A DNA stretch of 64,000 nt, from the NCBI GenBank assembly GCA_028289405.1, contig JANQPP010000071.1, positions 62,001-126,000 on the forward strand, read 5' to 3'. The notes under the pieces were generated by a model. The model had not been told where the DNA came from and ran no database searches. It saw only the letters and a program-made list of their open reading frames with translations. The DNA comes from Pirellulales bacterium (GTDB taxonomy: Bacteria; Planctomycetota; Planctomycetia; Pirellulales; JANQPP01). Position 1 is the stretch's first letter. Each line of letters starts with the position of its first letter. Positions 1 through 9,221 of this stretch are shown here, piece after piece. Both the position numbers and the translations under genes were made by a program.

Positions 1-2520
1 GCCACGATTTGGCTGCCTCGAAGCTGGGACGACCGCCCATTACGCGATGCGTGGTCACGTCAGATGAATGCCCGACCCTCCATCGAGATTTCCCGGGCGG
101 CAAGGGCCAGGGTCACGTCGCCACCGATCATGCCTCAGCCCCAGCCGGTAGTGTTGGAATATACGCCGCGAGTGGCCATGAGGGACGATCCCCTTTTCCC
201 TTCGCCGAATGTGGACGATCTCCGCGAACATTTGGAATTGGCTCCAATAAACGAGGATCCACCGGGCCGTCCAGGCAATAACTTTCCGACGCGAGAGGAA
301 CCTTCCTCACTCAGTTTTCCGACGGAGGAGCCTTCCAGCCCGGTGGCTGAACCTTCCGCGCCAAAGCTGCCCGAGGAAGCTCCGCTGTTTCCGCCACCTA
401 AGCGGCCGATCTTGAAACAGCAGCCGGAACCAAGCCACATCGTGGAGCCCGCCGAGGTTCCCCAAGTGCCGAGTGTGTGGGCCACACCGCAGGCGCTGCA
501 AAACATGTTGGATGAGTTGGTCGCCGAGTGTGAAAGTGGCGAGTGGGCCTTGAACGTGGACCAACGACTCCAGGAACTGGTCAACGCTGGCGCGGAAAAT
601 GATCAGCGAGTCGTGGACATTCTTGAAGAACTAGCAGATCTCGCCCAAAACGGGAAGAAGCTGTCACGGCAAGAACGGCGTCTGGATTTGAGAACCAAGA
701 TCGCAAGGGCGGAACACGCCCTCTCTCGCCGGCTGCGAGTTTGGGAAGCGGCTTGGACGCTTTCCCACCTGGAAACTTTGGAAAAGTCGGACTCGTCGGA
801 CATGACGGCGGAAGCTGGCTCGCTACACCCAGAGAATCTACTCGCCTCGGTTTCACAGGTCGACCAACGTCTGCGGAGTATGCCGCAAGGGGATGCCTGG
901 CGGACCTACTTACGCTTACCGGATTTGTCTCGGCTGGACCAATTGCCCCAAGAACAGGCCAGCGGCGTGGCACGTGGTGTCCTGCATCGGCTTACCAACG
1001 TTCGGCTAAGCCGGGCTCAGCGGAATGTTTTGTCGGAACCTGCGTTCGTGACTCTCCGCCGCAGCTTGAAGCCCTGGGCCGGAGCGTCCATCGATCTCGC
1101 CACGTTCTTGGCCAAGGTCGAGGAATATGAACTGCAACGGGAGCCAAGCCAAGCCTACTGGCTGGCGAAAACCCAAAGAGCGCTGTCCGTGGGCGAACAG
1201 GACAACGTCGAGTTGGCCCGGACCTTGGAACGGAATTATCGCAACGCCAACTTCCGTGTCGCCATCAGTGACAAGCTCATCAACCGTTTCCTGCCGGGGG
1301 ATACCGTCAGTGACGATCCCGTGCGGGACATGATCGTCGGCGTGCCCGTCCGTGGCCGCAGTACGACGAACACGGATCTGCGGGTGCGTTTACAGCCCGG
1401 GAAGGGAGAATGGCGGATCGCGCTCGAGGCGGTAGGAGAGGTATGGTCCAGTACGAGCGCGGCAAGCGGTCCGGCCGTCTTACACACACGCGGCCAAACC
1501 GATTTCCTGGCCCGCAAGTGCATCGTGGTCAACCGTGGCGGACTCCATGTCAGCCCCGCGGAGGTCCAAGCTCGGAGCAATTCACGGCTGGTCGACGTGC
1601 GGACCGACTACGACGGCGTGCCGCTGATAGGATCTCTGGTTCAGAACATTGCCCGCTCACGCCATGCCGAAAACCGCTGGCAGGCCAATCGAGAAGTGGA
1701 ATACAAGGTCGAAGGCAAAGCGGCAAGGCAACTGGACGAGCGAGTTTCTGGTGGGATCGCCAACGCCGAGCAGACTTTCCAGCGTGCCGTGGACCGACGT
1801 CTACAATCGCTGAAAATGGACTGGGAACCGATTGAGCTAATGACCACGGACCAGCGGGTTATCGCGCGGGTCCGAGTAGCCGGAGATCATCAATTAGCGG
1901 CGCATACGCCTCGTCCACAAGCACCGGCCGACAGTTTCGCCAGCATTCAAGTGCATGAAACGTTGTTCAACAATCTGCTTGCCCGCTTGGGACTGGAGGG
2001 GCAAGAGTTCACGCTGCCGCAGCTTTGCAACTATCTGAGCGGAAAACTCCTGATCCGCGCATGGAAAGTTTCCTCCCGCGCGGCCAGTGACATCTCCTTC
2101 CAATTCGCCGAGAAGGATGCGTTCCGTGTACGTTTCATGGATGGCCGGGCGGAGGTGCGCATGTCCTTCGCACGGTTCACCAAGGATTCGAAGAGCTGGA
2201 AGGATATCGGCGTCCGCATCCATTATCGGCCCGATTTGGCGGAACTACGTGCCGACCTGGAACGGGATGGCTCGATTGAAATCCAAGGCGATCATCTCTC
2301 CTTCCGAGATCAAATCGCGTTGCAAGCCCTGTTCACCAAGATTCTGGAACGCTCCAGGCGGTTCGCGGTGATTCAGGATCGGATCGCGGAGGATCCACGC
2401 ATGGCCGGATTGGGCGTGACGCAATTCCACGCCGAGGATGGCTGGATGGGTGTGGCGATTGGACCGCGGCGTGATTTGGAGGAGGATTACCTGTCCCGTA
2501 GCGCGACGGCCCAGCGTTAG
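1..2520 (+). CDS. Large planctomycete protein of unknown function, probably 5'-partial
   Basis: The frame is open from base 1, so the true start may lie upstream. The first ATG in frame is at 64, giving 818 residues, but no convincing ribosome site precedes it. The N-terminal 130 residues are rich in Pro, Glu and Ser and look like a disordered linker. A helical, charged middle part follows, then a mixed alpha/beta C-terminal half. No catalytic motif, membrane segment or signal peptide is visible in the part present, and a signal peptide could lie outside the window. The stop overlaps by a few bases the stop of the convergent dCTPase gene. I do not recognise the family, and I am confident only that it is coding. 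Confidence 0.75.
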   Translation, partial: ATIWLPRSWDDRPLRDAWSRQMNARPSIEISRAARARVTSPPIMPQPQPVVLEYTPRVAMRDDPLFPSPNVDDLREHLELAPINEDPPGRPGNNFPTREEPSSLSFPTEEPSSPVAEPSAPKLPEEAPLFPPPKRPILKQQPEPSHIVEPAEVPQVPSVWATPQALQNMLDELVAECESGEWALNVDQRLQELVNAGAENDQRVVDILEELADLAQNGKKLSRQERRLDLRTKIARAEHALSRRLRVWEAAWTLSHLETLEKSDSSDMTAEAGSLHPENLLASVSQVDQRLRSMPQGDAWRTYLRLPDLSRLDQLPQEQASGVARGVLHRLTNVRLSRAQRNVLSEPAFVTLRRSLKPWAGASIDLATFLAKVEEYELQREPSQAYWLAKTQRALSVGEQDNVELARTLERNYRNANFRVAISDKLINRFLPGDTVSDDPVRDMIVGVPVRGRSTTNTDLRVRLQPGKGEWRIALEAVGEVWSSTSAASGPAVLHTRGQTDFLARKCIVVNRGGLHVSPAEVQARSNSRLVDVRTDYDGVPLIGSLVQNIARSRHAENRWQANREVEYKVEGKAARQLDERVSGGIANAEQTFQRAVDRRLQSLKMDWEPIELMTTDQRVIARVRVAGDHQLAAHTPRPQAPADSFASIQVHETLFNNLLARLGLEGQEFTLPQLCNYLSGKLLIRAWKVSSRAASDISFQFAEKDAFRVRFMDGRAEVRMSFARFTKDSKSWKDIGVRIHYRPDLAELRADLERDGSIEIQGDHLSFRDQIALQALFTKILERSRRFAVIQDRIAEDPRMAGLGVTQFHAEDGWMGVAIGPRRDLEEDYLSRSATAQR

Positions 2521-2903
2521 GGGCTATCCTCGCCCCGGTCTGCCTTACGTGGCCGTTCGTAATGTCCTCGATACTTTTCGGCTGGATACTTCAGCGCGTT
2601 TTTCTTCATCTTCTCCCGCACGGCTGTCGCCAAGTCGACTTCCAAAGCGAGGGAGAGCGCCAAGGTATATCCGAGCACGTCGGCCAGTTCTTCCACGATC
2701 GGCTCGCGGTCCGGGCCTTCCCGTGAAAGCTCGCGCGAGTCTTCCATGGATATCCACTGGAAATGCTCCATCAGTTCCGCCACTTCGATGGCCAGCGCCA
2801 TGGAGAGGTTCTTCGGCGCGTGGAACTTTTCCCAGTCCCGCTCGGCGACGAATTCCCGAACCAGGGCCTTCAACTCTTCGATGGTGGTGGTGGCATCGTT
2901 CAC
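2517..2903 (-). CDS. MazG-like nucleotide pyrophosphohydrolase (dCTPase, DCTPP1/RS21-C6 type)
   Basis: This 128-residue protein belongs to the all-alpha NTP pyrophosphatase group. It shows the motif EVAELMEHFQW followed by EELADVLGY, which matches the ExxE...ExxD magnesium-binding pattern of MazG-like enzymes. The opening WEKFHAPKNLSMAL is typical of the small dCTPase branch, which hydrolyses non-canonical dCTP analogues to the monophosphate. I chose the GTG at 2903 because it overlaps the TGA of the upstream receiver gene (GTGA) and removes an unrelated upstream extension. The coupling suggests the two genes are translated together. The substrate is inferred from the family. Confidence 0.85.
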   Translation of the reverse strand: MNDATTTIEELKALVREFVAERDWEKFHAPKNLSMALAIEVAELMEHFQWISMEDSRELSREGPDREPIVEELADVLGYTLALSLALEVDLATAVREKMKKNALKYPAEKYRGHYERPRKADRGEDSP

Positions 2904-3895
2904 GCGGCTTTGGACCCCGGAGTGAGATTTTCGAAGCCTGGCAGCGCCCGCTGCTCCCAACGGCGAGAACGGGACAGGCAGCCCTCGCGGTAATATTCCG
3001 CCACGTGTGCCATGAGTTCCACGAGCAACAAGCTGGCCCGCGTCACGACGTGCCGCGCGCTTCGTTTCCCCAACCCCCTGCGGAGTTCTTCCACGGCATG
3101 TTGATGCAGGGCCAATGCCTGCCGCATGGAGAGCCGATATTCGGCCAAGTGTCGGGCGAAACAGTACGTTTCCTGGGATAAGTCGCCCGACCCCATGATG
3201 ACATACGTTCGCAACAATTCTTGGTAGTGTCGGGCCAGTTCTTCCGGAAACTCCAGCGACCGATGCACGCCGGTGTCGAGATCGAAGCCGGGCCTCCATT
3301 CGGGCACTTCGGTTCCTTCGGCTTGCTCGTGAAGAAAGTCCGCCATGGCGCGTTGCTGCCCGAGGATTTCCTTCACGTCGCGCTGTTCTTGTTCTTGGCG
3401 GCGGGCTTCCGCTCGGCGAAAGCGGCGGTTATCCGCTGAGAGTTGGTGCCGTTCGACCGCGCGGGAAAGGGTCCAAATGAGTGTGCGAATGGTCGTGGTA
3501 TTCACACAAAGGTAGGCGTCGGCGTCGGCATCGAAGAAATGAGCCGTCATTTCGGCCTCGCTTTGAGTACCTAGCACGACGATGGGCAAATCCGCGTGCG
3601 CGGCGCGGAGACCTTCGAGCAAATCCAACGCATTGAGCTCCGTGCCGTCGTGCGAGAGCAGCAGCACGTCAAAGATCTCATCCCGTAGGCGGGCCAGCCC
3701 CGTCGTGATGTCGCGTTGTTCTTCCAGTTCCACGCTGACGGCGTTGTCGCTGGCGAATGCGTCGGCTAGCCACCCTCCCGTGCGGTCACGACCGGAAATG
3801 AACAGCACGCGGATCCGTTCCGGCATGTTCTTCCAGGCACGGTATTCCTTCCCGGGCCGCTTTTTGGCGGGAGCTTCCTTATTCCCGTGTGCCAT
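2900..3895 (-). CDS. Degenerate response-regulator (pseudo-receiver) protein with helical C-terminus
   Basis: The protein has 331 residues. Residues 25-145 read as a CheY-like alternating strand/helix fold, but the landmarks are altered. The early acidic pair is missing (VLFISGRDR), the usual phospho-acceptor aspartate is a serine (FDVLLLSHDG), and the conserved lysine after the fifth strand is lost (DAYLCV). It is therefore probably not phosphorylated in the normal way. A charged helical linker follows, then a helical domain of about 130 residues that I do not recognise. The ATG at 3895 is chosen over upstream starts because a GGAG lies about 10 bases before it. It is followed by the overlapping dCTPase gene. 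Confidence 0.75.
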   Translation of the reverse strand: MAHGNKEAPAKKRPGKEYRAWKNMPERIRVLFISGRDRTGGWLADAFASDNAVSVELEEQRDITTGLARLRDEIFDVLLLSHDGTELNALDLLEGLRAAHADLPIVVLGTQSEAEMTAHFFDADADAYLCVNTTTIRTLIWTLSRAVERHQLSADNRRFRRAEARRQEQEQRDVKEILGQQRAMADFLHEQAEGTEVPEWRPGFDLDTGVHRSLEFPEELARHYQELLRTYVIMGSGDLSQETYCFARHLAEYRLSMRQALALHQHAVEELRRGLGKRSARHVVTRASLLLVELMAHVAEYYREGCLSRSRRWEQRALPGFENLTPGSKAA

Positions 3896-4073
3896 TGCTC
3901 TTGTACTCCAAAAGGGCCATCCCCACGCTACCCTTTGGCCGGTCGTCACGGGCCATTCACGGAGAGAGCCATGGGGGGCGGTACTCTAGCCAAGCGGGAA
4001 TCTGGCGTCAATCTCGGCGGTCCGGCACCCGTGATCGAGTTGATCGACGTGAAATTTGAGCCAATATCCCCCC

Positions 4074-4646
4074 TTACTCCGCGTCTCCGGTAGGATCGCT
4101 GAACACACTGCGGCTGGCGGACGTGCCCCAAGTCCGCTGATTATGTTGGGCACTTTCTCCGGGAGCGATGGTCAGCCATCGCCAGGGGCCGGCATGCACC
4201 TGGCGGGAAATCATCGCGATCTGGCCGGCGTGATAGGCGATGTGCGTGACGGAACGGGCCAAAGCTTGCGGTAGCGTGTGCGGCTCACCACGAATCGTGA
4301 TCCGCTGATGGATGTCCGTGGTCTTCATTTCCTGGATCGCCGAGGTGAGCCGCGACCAGCCCTGATCGAAGTGCCGCAGGAGTGCCGCGCGATCCGCTTC
4401 CCAGTCGGCGAATTCGGTGTCCCGATCCCGGTCCGGCTTTTCGCCGTCGGTGGTTAGAAAGTCGGTCCAGCGGCTTCGAAGATTGCCACCCAAATGCCGC
4501 AGAATGATCGCCACGGAATTCGCGTCCGGCGCGGGGCGCGAGTGCAATTCCTCATCGGAAAGCTGCTCGACCGCCGCGTCGATCATGCGGCGGTACGAAG
4601 CGACCGTTTCTTCCAATGCATCGAGCCAGAGATGGGTTGATTCCAT
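4074..4646 (-). CDS. DinB-superfamily protein (DUF1572 type)
   Basis: This 190-residue helical protein has the DUF1572/DinB layout. It starts with a helix containing WLDALEET, continues with RHLGGNLRSRW, and ends with the HIAYHAGQIAMI motif, whose histidines usually bind a divalent metal. The family includes thiol-dependent transferases, but no activity can be assigned here. The ATG at 4646 lies only 14 bases after the stop of the TIM-barrel gene, so the two form an operon. Earlier in-frame starts would overlap that gene deeply and give an unrelated N-terminus. Confidence 0.85.
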   Translation of the reverse strand: MESTHLWLDALEETVASYRRMIDAAVEQLSDEELHSRPAPDANSVAIILRHLGGNLRSRWTDFLTTDGEKPDRDRDTEFADWEADRAALLRHFDQGWSRLTSAIQEMKTTDIHQRITIRGEPHTLPQALARSVTHIAYHAGQIAMISRQVHAGPWRWLTIAPGESAQHNQRTWGTSASRSVFSDPTGDAE

Positions 4647-4660
4647 AGGAAACGTGAGAT

Positions 4661-5605
4661 TCAACTGGCGAAGATGCGGTCCATGCGCTGGGCGATGGTA
4701 GCCAGGCGTTCCCGCCCGCCGCCGGGAATCTCCGCCGTCCCCCAGCCTTCGTAGCCAATGTCCCGCAAGGCGGACATCACCGCTGGCCAATCGCAGTCCC
4801 CTTCCAACAGCGGCACGTTGAAACCGTCATACACCTGGCCTGATCGGGCCTTCTCCAGGCTGTACTCCTTGATGTCCAATTTCTTGATGCGCTTGCCCAG
4901 GATGGGGATCCACTGCGCGGGGGGGAAGTAACGGACGGCGTTGCCCACATCGAAATAGGCGCCCATCTTGGGCGATTCCAACTGGTCAATATAGCGAGCC
5001 GTCTCTTGAGGGCTGTTCAGGAAATCATTCCACACATTTTCCAGCAGGATCTGGATGCCCAATTCCTCGGCCAAAGGAAGCGCCTTCTTGATCTCCGCCT
5101 GCGAGCGGTCCCACGCTTCTTGGTAGGTGGCGTCATGCGTGACCCGCCCAGGAACCAGAAGCACGCTCGTGGCTCCCAATTCGTGGGCCTCGCGAATCGC
5201 CGTCCGCAGGCCCGCCAATCCCTTGGCTCGAGTTTGGGGATCCGCATCGGAAAGACGGTCCCGCCAGTGCACCGAATCGACCACGCCATGCACGGGCAGG
5301 CCACTGGCATCCTGGGCCTGGAGAACCTCCGCCACGGGCAACCCGGGACTGTCCACTTCCACGCCATCGAATCCAAGCTCCTTGAGCAGCTTGAATTTGT
5401 CGGCGGTCGTCCCCTCGATTTTCACCATGCCCAGCTTGACCGCTTTGCGGTATGTTTTCGCCGGCTGGTCGGAGGCTGACGCAATCGCTTTTCTCGTCGT
5501 GGAAAGGGCCAATAGCGAACCACCTGCGGCGGTCAAAAAATCACGGCGGGGCAGCGAGTTTTGCTTGAAGTCACGGTCGCCGGACTGGTGCGAAAACGCG
5601 GACAT
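4661..5605 (-). CDS. TAT-exported sugar phosphate isomerase/epimerase-like TIM-barrel protein
   Basis: The protein has 314 residues and an N-terminal twin-arginine signal (PRRDFLTAAGG followed by a hydrophobic stretch ending near ASA), which indicates export in folded form. The rest is an AP-endonuclease-2-type TIM barrel: VKLGMVKIEG, GFDGVEVDSPG, ILLENVWNDF (glutamate ligand), GAYFDVGNAVRY (aspartate ligand) and IKKLDIKEYS. Planctomycetes have many such exported barrel proteins, which are linked to sugar or inositol metabolism. The exact substrate is unknown. It is the first gene of a pair with the DinB-like gene. Confidence 0.88.
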   Translation of the reverse strand: MSAFSHQSGDRDFKQNSLPRRDFLTAAGGSLLALSTTRKAIASASDQPAKTYRKAVKLGMVKIEGTTADKFKLLKELGFDGVEVDSPGLPVAEVLQAQDASGLPVHGVVDSVHWRDRLSDADPQTRAKGLAGLRTAIREAHELGATSVLLVPGRVTHDATYQEAWDRSQAEIKKALPLAEELGIQILLENVWNDFLNSPQETARYIDQLESPKMGAYFDVGNAVRYFPPAQWIPILGKRIKKLDIKEYSLEKARSGQVYDGFNVPLLEGDCDWPAVMSALRDIGYEGWGTAEIPGGGRERLATIAQRMDRIFAS

Positions 5606-5808
5606 GAGATCGATCTCCCAAAGAGAGGAAAAGCATCAACATGCATTGTTTTGGTAATTGGAAGATCTTAACACGAATCACGGCGAGGCGAAATTTCGCG
5701 TCGGGGCATTTCAGGGTTCGTAGTGCCCGATTCCCACCGCTCGTGGCAGCGGCCCAAGAGTTTCCGTTATGCCCCAGAAAGGGCTACGAAATCGAGGGCC
5801 AGCTTACT

Positions 5809-6435
5809 TTACTGGACCAACCTGACTTCCGGTTTGGGCGTAGCCACGTTGAAAGCACCTTGGGTGTGCGGACCGGGCGACTTCTTGGTCGACGAGTGCT
5901 CCTGCCGCATCCGTTCAGGTGAGTGCAGCCAGGCGGTCCCCGAGTCCAGCGGAGCATCACGCAGCAGCCAATACACGCTATCTCCGGCGCGACAATCCCA
6001 ACTATCGAGCAGCAAGACATAGTCGGCTCGATCGTCGGCGAAATCCTCGTCCATCGCGTCCGGACAGGAAAATACGGCGGGATAACGAATTTCGTCAATC
6101 GAAGACTGCTGGACGCCAGACTTTGCCAGTGAATCGTGCAGCGGCTGCTCTCCCAGCCAAGGCAGGATTTCCACGGCCCAACCGCCGGCGCGGTTTCGCG
6201 GCGCGGGCGGAGGGATGCGGCGATGAATATCTTGAAATTGCCGCAACGCCAGCGCGAGTTGACGTAGATGGTTGCGGCACGTTAATTCTCGGGCTCGACC
6301 ACGCGAGGCTTGCAGGCTGGGAAGCAAAATTGCCGTTCCCGCTCCCAAGATCGCCAACACGACCAACAATTCCACCAAACTGGCACCCTGGCGATGGGCG
6401 GAGCCGAGCGGGGAAGTCTTTGTTTTCGAAACCAT
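5809..6435 (-). CDS. Short type IV prepilin-like protein (DUF1559-related)
   Basis: The protein has 208 residues. Its N-terminus carries a type III (prepilin) leader and hydrophobic helix, with the GASLVELLVVLAILG motif: cleavage would fall after a glycine and the glutamate sits at +5. The helix is followed by LPSLQASRGRARELTCRNHLRQLALAL, which resembles the start of DUF1559 proteins. The C-terminal part is shorter than in the standard family (usually 300 or more residues) and lacks the terminal GGxNxxFxDGS motif, so it may be a specialised minor pseudopilin. It stands alone, divergent from the glycosyltransferase. Confidence 0.75.
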   Translation of the reverse strand: MVSKTKTSPLGSAHRQGASLVELLVVLAILGAGTAILLPSLQASRGRARELTCRNHLRQLALALRQFQDIHRRIPPPAPRNRAGGWAVEILPWLGEQPLHDSLAKSGVQQSSIDEIRYPAVFSCPDAMDEDFADDRADYVLLLDSWDCRAGDSVYWLLRDAPLDSGTAWLHSPERMRQEHSSTKKSPGPHTQGAFNVATPKPEVRLVQ

Positions 6436-6843
6436 CTCGGCTCCTTTAGATGCTTCTTCGCTCGCACGGACTGTTTCGCGGCGTTGCTATCGTACATAAA
6501 TCACGCACTCGCGGCAAATCCTTCGATCACAGCAACTTAAGGCTGGCGAAGAAACTTTTCTGTCGGCTTGCCTCCTGGTGATTCACGCCGGATCGATGCC
6601 CAATCTTGCGAACCTTGCATCTCCTTTTCCGCAACTGCCGGAATCAATCGCCCGCATGCGTTTCGTTGACGATGGCCGGGCCGGTTCTAAAATAGCGGAA
6701 GTATTCAAAGGGAGAGGTTGGCATTTCTATCCACCCAGTTGGCCGGGCTAGAAGATCGGCGCGTGTGCGACTCGTGGAATCAGACCTCGGCGTGACTCGC
6801 GGCTTCCCGATGAAACGGCCACGGGTGTTGTAAGGGAAGATGA
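6436..6843. other. Divergent intergenic region
   Basis: About 400 bases separate the prepilin-like gene (leftward) and the glycosyltransferase (rightward). I see no coding potential beyond chance frames. It holds a good sigma70-type promoter for the glycosyltransferase, listed separately. No RNA gene was recognised. Confidence 0.5.
6666..6693 (+). promoter_or_regulatory. Sigma70-like promoter for the glycosyltransferase operon
   Basis: TTGACG at 6666-6671 (five of six matches to the -35 consensus) and TAAAAT at 6688-6693 (five of six to -10) are separated by 16 bases. Transcription would start near 6700 and leave a leader of about 140 bases before the ATG at 6844. This is inference from sequence alone. 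Confidence 0.5.
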
Positions 6844-7599
6844 ATGACTGCATCATTTTTGACGGCGCTGCCGGTCTACAACGAGGAGAAGTACGTACGT
6901 GACGTCCTGCAAGAGGTCCGGAAGTACAGCAAAGAAATCCTCGTGGTGAATGACGGATCTCAGGATGGGACGGCGGACGTACTCGCGGAATTTCCCGAAG
7001 TTCGCGTGGTGCATCATGAGCAGAATCGGGGCTACGGCGCGGCGTTGGCCTCGGCATTTGAATACGCCCAGCGCGAAAATTTCGAGGTATTGGTCACGAT
7101 CGATTGTGACGGGCAACATCAACCTTGTCGGATTCCTCGCTTCGTTGAGGCTTGTGAGCGGGCGGATATCGTATCGGGAAGCCGATATCTCAAGCAGTAC
7201 GCGGATGATTCTCTGCCCCCCGCCGACCGTCGTCAGATTAATCGCCGTATCACGGAAGATTTGAACCGCCGTTTGGGTTTGCATCTCACCGATGCCTTCT
7301 GCGGTTTCAAGGCCTACCGGGTGGCGACACTCAGCCAACTGCACATCACCGAGTTCGGTTATGCCATGCCGCTGCAAGTGTGGGCGCAAGCAGCGCGGGC
7401 CGGATTACGCATCGTCGAACTCCCCGTGCCGCTGATTTATCTGGATGAATCCCGCTCCTTCGGGGGCGCGCTCGACGATGCCTGGACCCGCCTGCAGCAT
7501 TATCGAGAAGTTCTCGATCGCAGCCTGCAGGCGTTGGAGGAGGGGGCGGACGGTGTTTCTTGTCCTCCGGAAAGTTCGCGCGGCGCATGTTCCCAGTAA
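6844..7599 (+). CDS. Family 2 glycosyltransferase (dolichyl-phosphate-mannose-synthase-like)
   Basis: The protein has 251 residues. It shows the GT-A landmarks of family 2: TALPVYNEEKYVRDVL near the N-terminus, VVNDGSQDGTADVL around residues 37-50, and the DxD-type VTIDCDGQHQP around residue 85. The later SRYLKQYADD and FCGFKAYR segments resemble polyprenyl-phosphate sugar synthases. It probably transfers a sugar from a nucleotide or polyprenyl donor. No membrane helix is present. The start at 6844 is preceded by GGGAAG. The stop overlaps the following BshC-like gene. Confidence 0.88.
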   Translation: MTASFLTALPVYNEEKYVRDVLQEVRKYSKEILVVNDGSQDGTADVLAEFPEVRVVHHEQNRGYGAALASAFEYAQRENFEVLVTIDCDGQHQPCRIPRFVEACERADIVSGSRYLKQYADDSLPPADRRQINRRITEDLNRRLGLHLTDAFCGFKAYRVATLSQLHITEFGYAMPLQVWAQAARAGLRIVELPVPLIYLDESRSFGGALDDAWTRLQHYREVLDRSLQALEEGADGVSCPPESSRGACSQ

Positions 7600-9221
7600 A
7601 CACGATGGAATCGACCGGGCAGAGCCGAACGTGGCAAGCTCCCGCAGAGGATGGAGGCTGGCTGGTCGACCCATGTCCGGGCCGTGCGGGCCAACTTGCC
7701 TCGGCCAACCGGGAACACCTTGAACATTGGGATTTCGACTTTGGCGAGACGTCGTTTGCCGAAATCCGTGCGTCCGCGCGGGAATCGCTGATGCAAGCGG
7801 CGCGGGACTATACGTTGGCCTATCAGCCAGGGAGGTCGATGCCGGCGGTCGCTCCGATTTTCATGACCGGGCATCAGCCCGATCTTTTTCATCCGGGAGT
7901 CTGGGCCAAAAACTTCTTGTTGTCACATATCGCGGACCGACAAGGGGGCGTGGCCGTGAATTTCCAGGTCGATGCCGATCTGCATAAATCCCCTTCGATT
8001 CGCGTGCCGACCGGTTCAAAAGACCATCCCAGCGCGGAGTGGCTGGCCTACGATCACCGTTCTATTTCGCTGCCGTATGAAGAGGGCGTGGTGCATGATC
8101 CGGAATGTTTTCGCGGGTTCGCGGATCGGGCCAGAAACAAAATGGAAACCCTCTTGCCGGACTCCATCTTGCCGGAATTCTGGGATTCCGTGTTGCAGCA
8201 CTGGGAACAAGAGCCGAATGTCGGCCAATGCTTTGCCCGTGCGCGCCACGATTTGGAAGCGACGTGGGGTCTCCAGGCTTGGGAAGTCCCACTGAGTTCC
8301 ATTTGCCGGACGCCTGCATTCTTGACGTTTGCGCATTTTTTACTGGGGAACGCGGCCAAGTTTTGGGAGGCTTACAACACCTGCTTGGATGCATATCGGA
8401 CCCAGCATCGTATTCGTAGCCGCACGCATCCGGTCCCCGCATTGGCGAGAGAAGGAGATTCCTTCGAGTTGCCGCTATGGACTTGGACCACCGATTCACC
8501 AAGGCGGCGACCAGTATTTGCCCGTCGCGGCGGCCAATCGATCGTGCTCTCGGATCAACAGGGTTGGGGAACCGCGATTCCAGAAACCGGTCAGGACGGG
8601 CTGAAGGCTTTGCAGGCGAATTTCTTGGAGACGGCAGATGGGAGAAAGCTTCGGCCACGGGCGCTGATTACCACTATGTTTGCCCGTCTTTTTTTATGTG
8701 ATTTGTTCGTGCATGGGATCGGAGGAGGAATCTACGATCGATTAAACGACATGATTATGGAACGCTTCTGGGGAATTCGGCCGCCGCGCTACATGGTGGC
8801 TTCCGCGACGCAACGCCTTCCCATTCGTCGCCCGGCGGTTACCTCGGCGGACCTGGGACGCCTTCATTCGCTCCAACGTGAGTTGGTTTATCATCCGGAA
8901 GACCATTTGCCGAACAATCTAAAACCGGAGGAAGTCGCGAAAACCCAGCGTTGGATTCAAGCCAAAAAACAATGGGTTCAGACCCCGAAGACCGTCGACA
9001 ATGCCCGAACACGTCATATCGCGATCACACAAGCGAACGAATCGCTTCAAGCATGGTTGGAAGGCCGGCTAAAACAACTCCACGTGGAACAACAGCGGCT
9101 AGAGAAACTGCTGCGAAACGAAGGCGTGTTGGGCTCGCGCGACTACGCATTCTGCCTGTATCCCAGCCAAACTTTGCGAGAAATGTTTCAAGGATTGGAG
9201 CATCGCTCTTGCGGGACCTGA
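7587..9221 (+). CDS. Conserved protein, possibly distantly BshC-like
   Basis: The protein has about 544 residues. Residues 85-125 contain FMTGHQPDLFHPGVWAKNFLL, which recalls the TGQQ...LF...YK segment of BshC, the bacillithiol cysteine-adding enzyme. A later GIGGGIYDRLND stretch followed by FWGIRPPRYMV is in the right order and spacing for the BshC core. The C-terminal third contains a long charged helical segment. The bacillithiol assignment is inference from weak motif similarity. The ATG at 7587 lies inside the end of the glycosyltransferase gene; 7605 (ATG) and 7560 (TTG) are alternatives, and none has a strong ribosome site. Confidence 0.6.
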   Translation: MFPVNTMESTGQSRTWQAPAEDGGWLVDPCPGRAGQLASANREHLEHWDFDFGETSFAEIRASARESLMQAARDYTLAYQPGRSMPAVAPIFMTGHQPDLFHPGVWAKNFLLSHIADRQGGVAVNFQVDADLHKSPSIRVPTGSKDHPSAEWLAYDHRSISLPYEEGVVHDPECFRGFADRARNKMETLLPDSILPEFWDSVLQHWEQEPNVGQCFARARHDLEATWGLQAWEVPLSSICRTPAFLTFAHFLLGNAAKFWEAYNTCLDAYRTQHRIRSRTHPVPALAREGDSFELPLWTWTTDSPRRRPVFARRGGQSIVLSDQQGWGTAIPETGQDGLKALQANFLETADGRKLRPRALITTMFARLFLCDLFVHGIGGGIYDRLNDMIMERFWGIRPPRYMVASATQRLPIRRPAVTSADLGRLHSLQRELVYHPEDHLPNNLKPEEVAKTQRWIQAKKQWVQTPKTVDNARTRHIAITQANESLQAWLEGRLKQLHVEQQRLEKLLRNEGVLGSRDYAFCLYPSQTLREMFQGLEHRSCGT

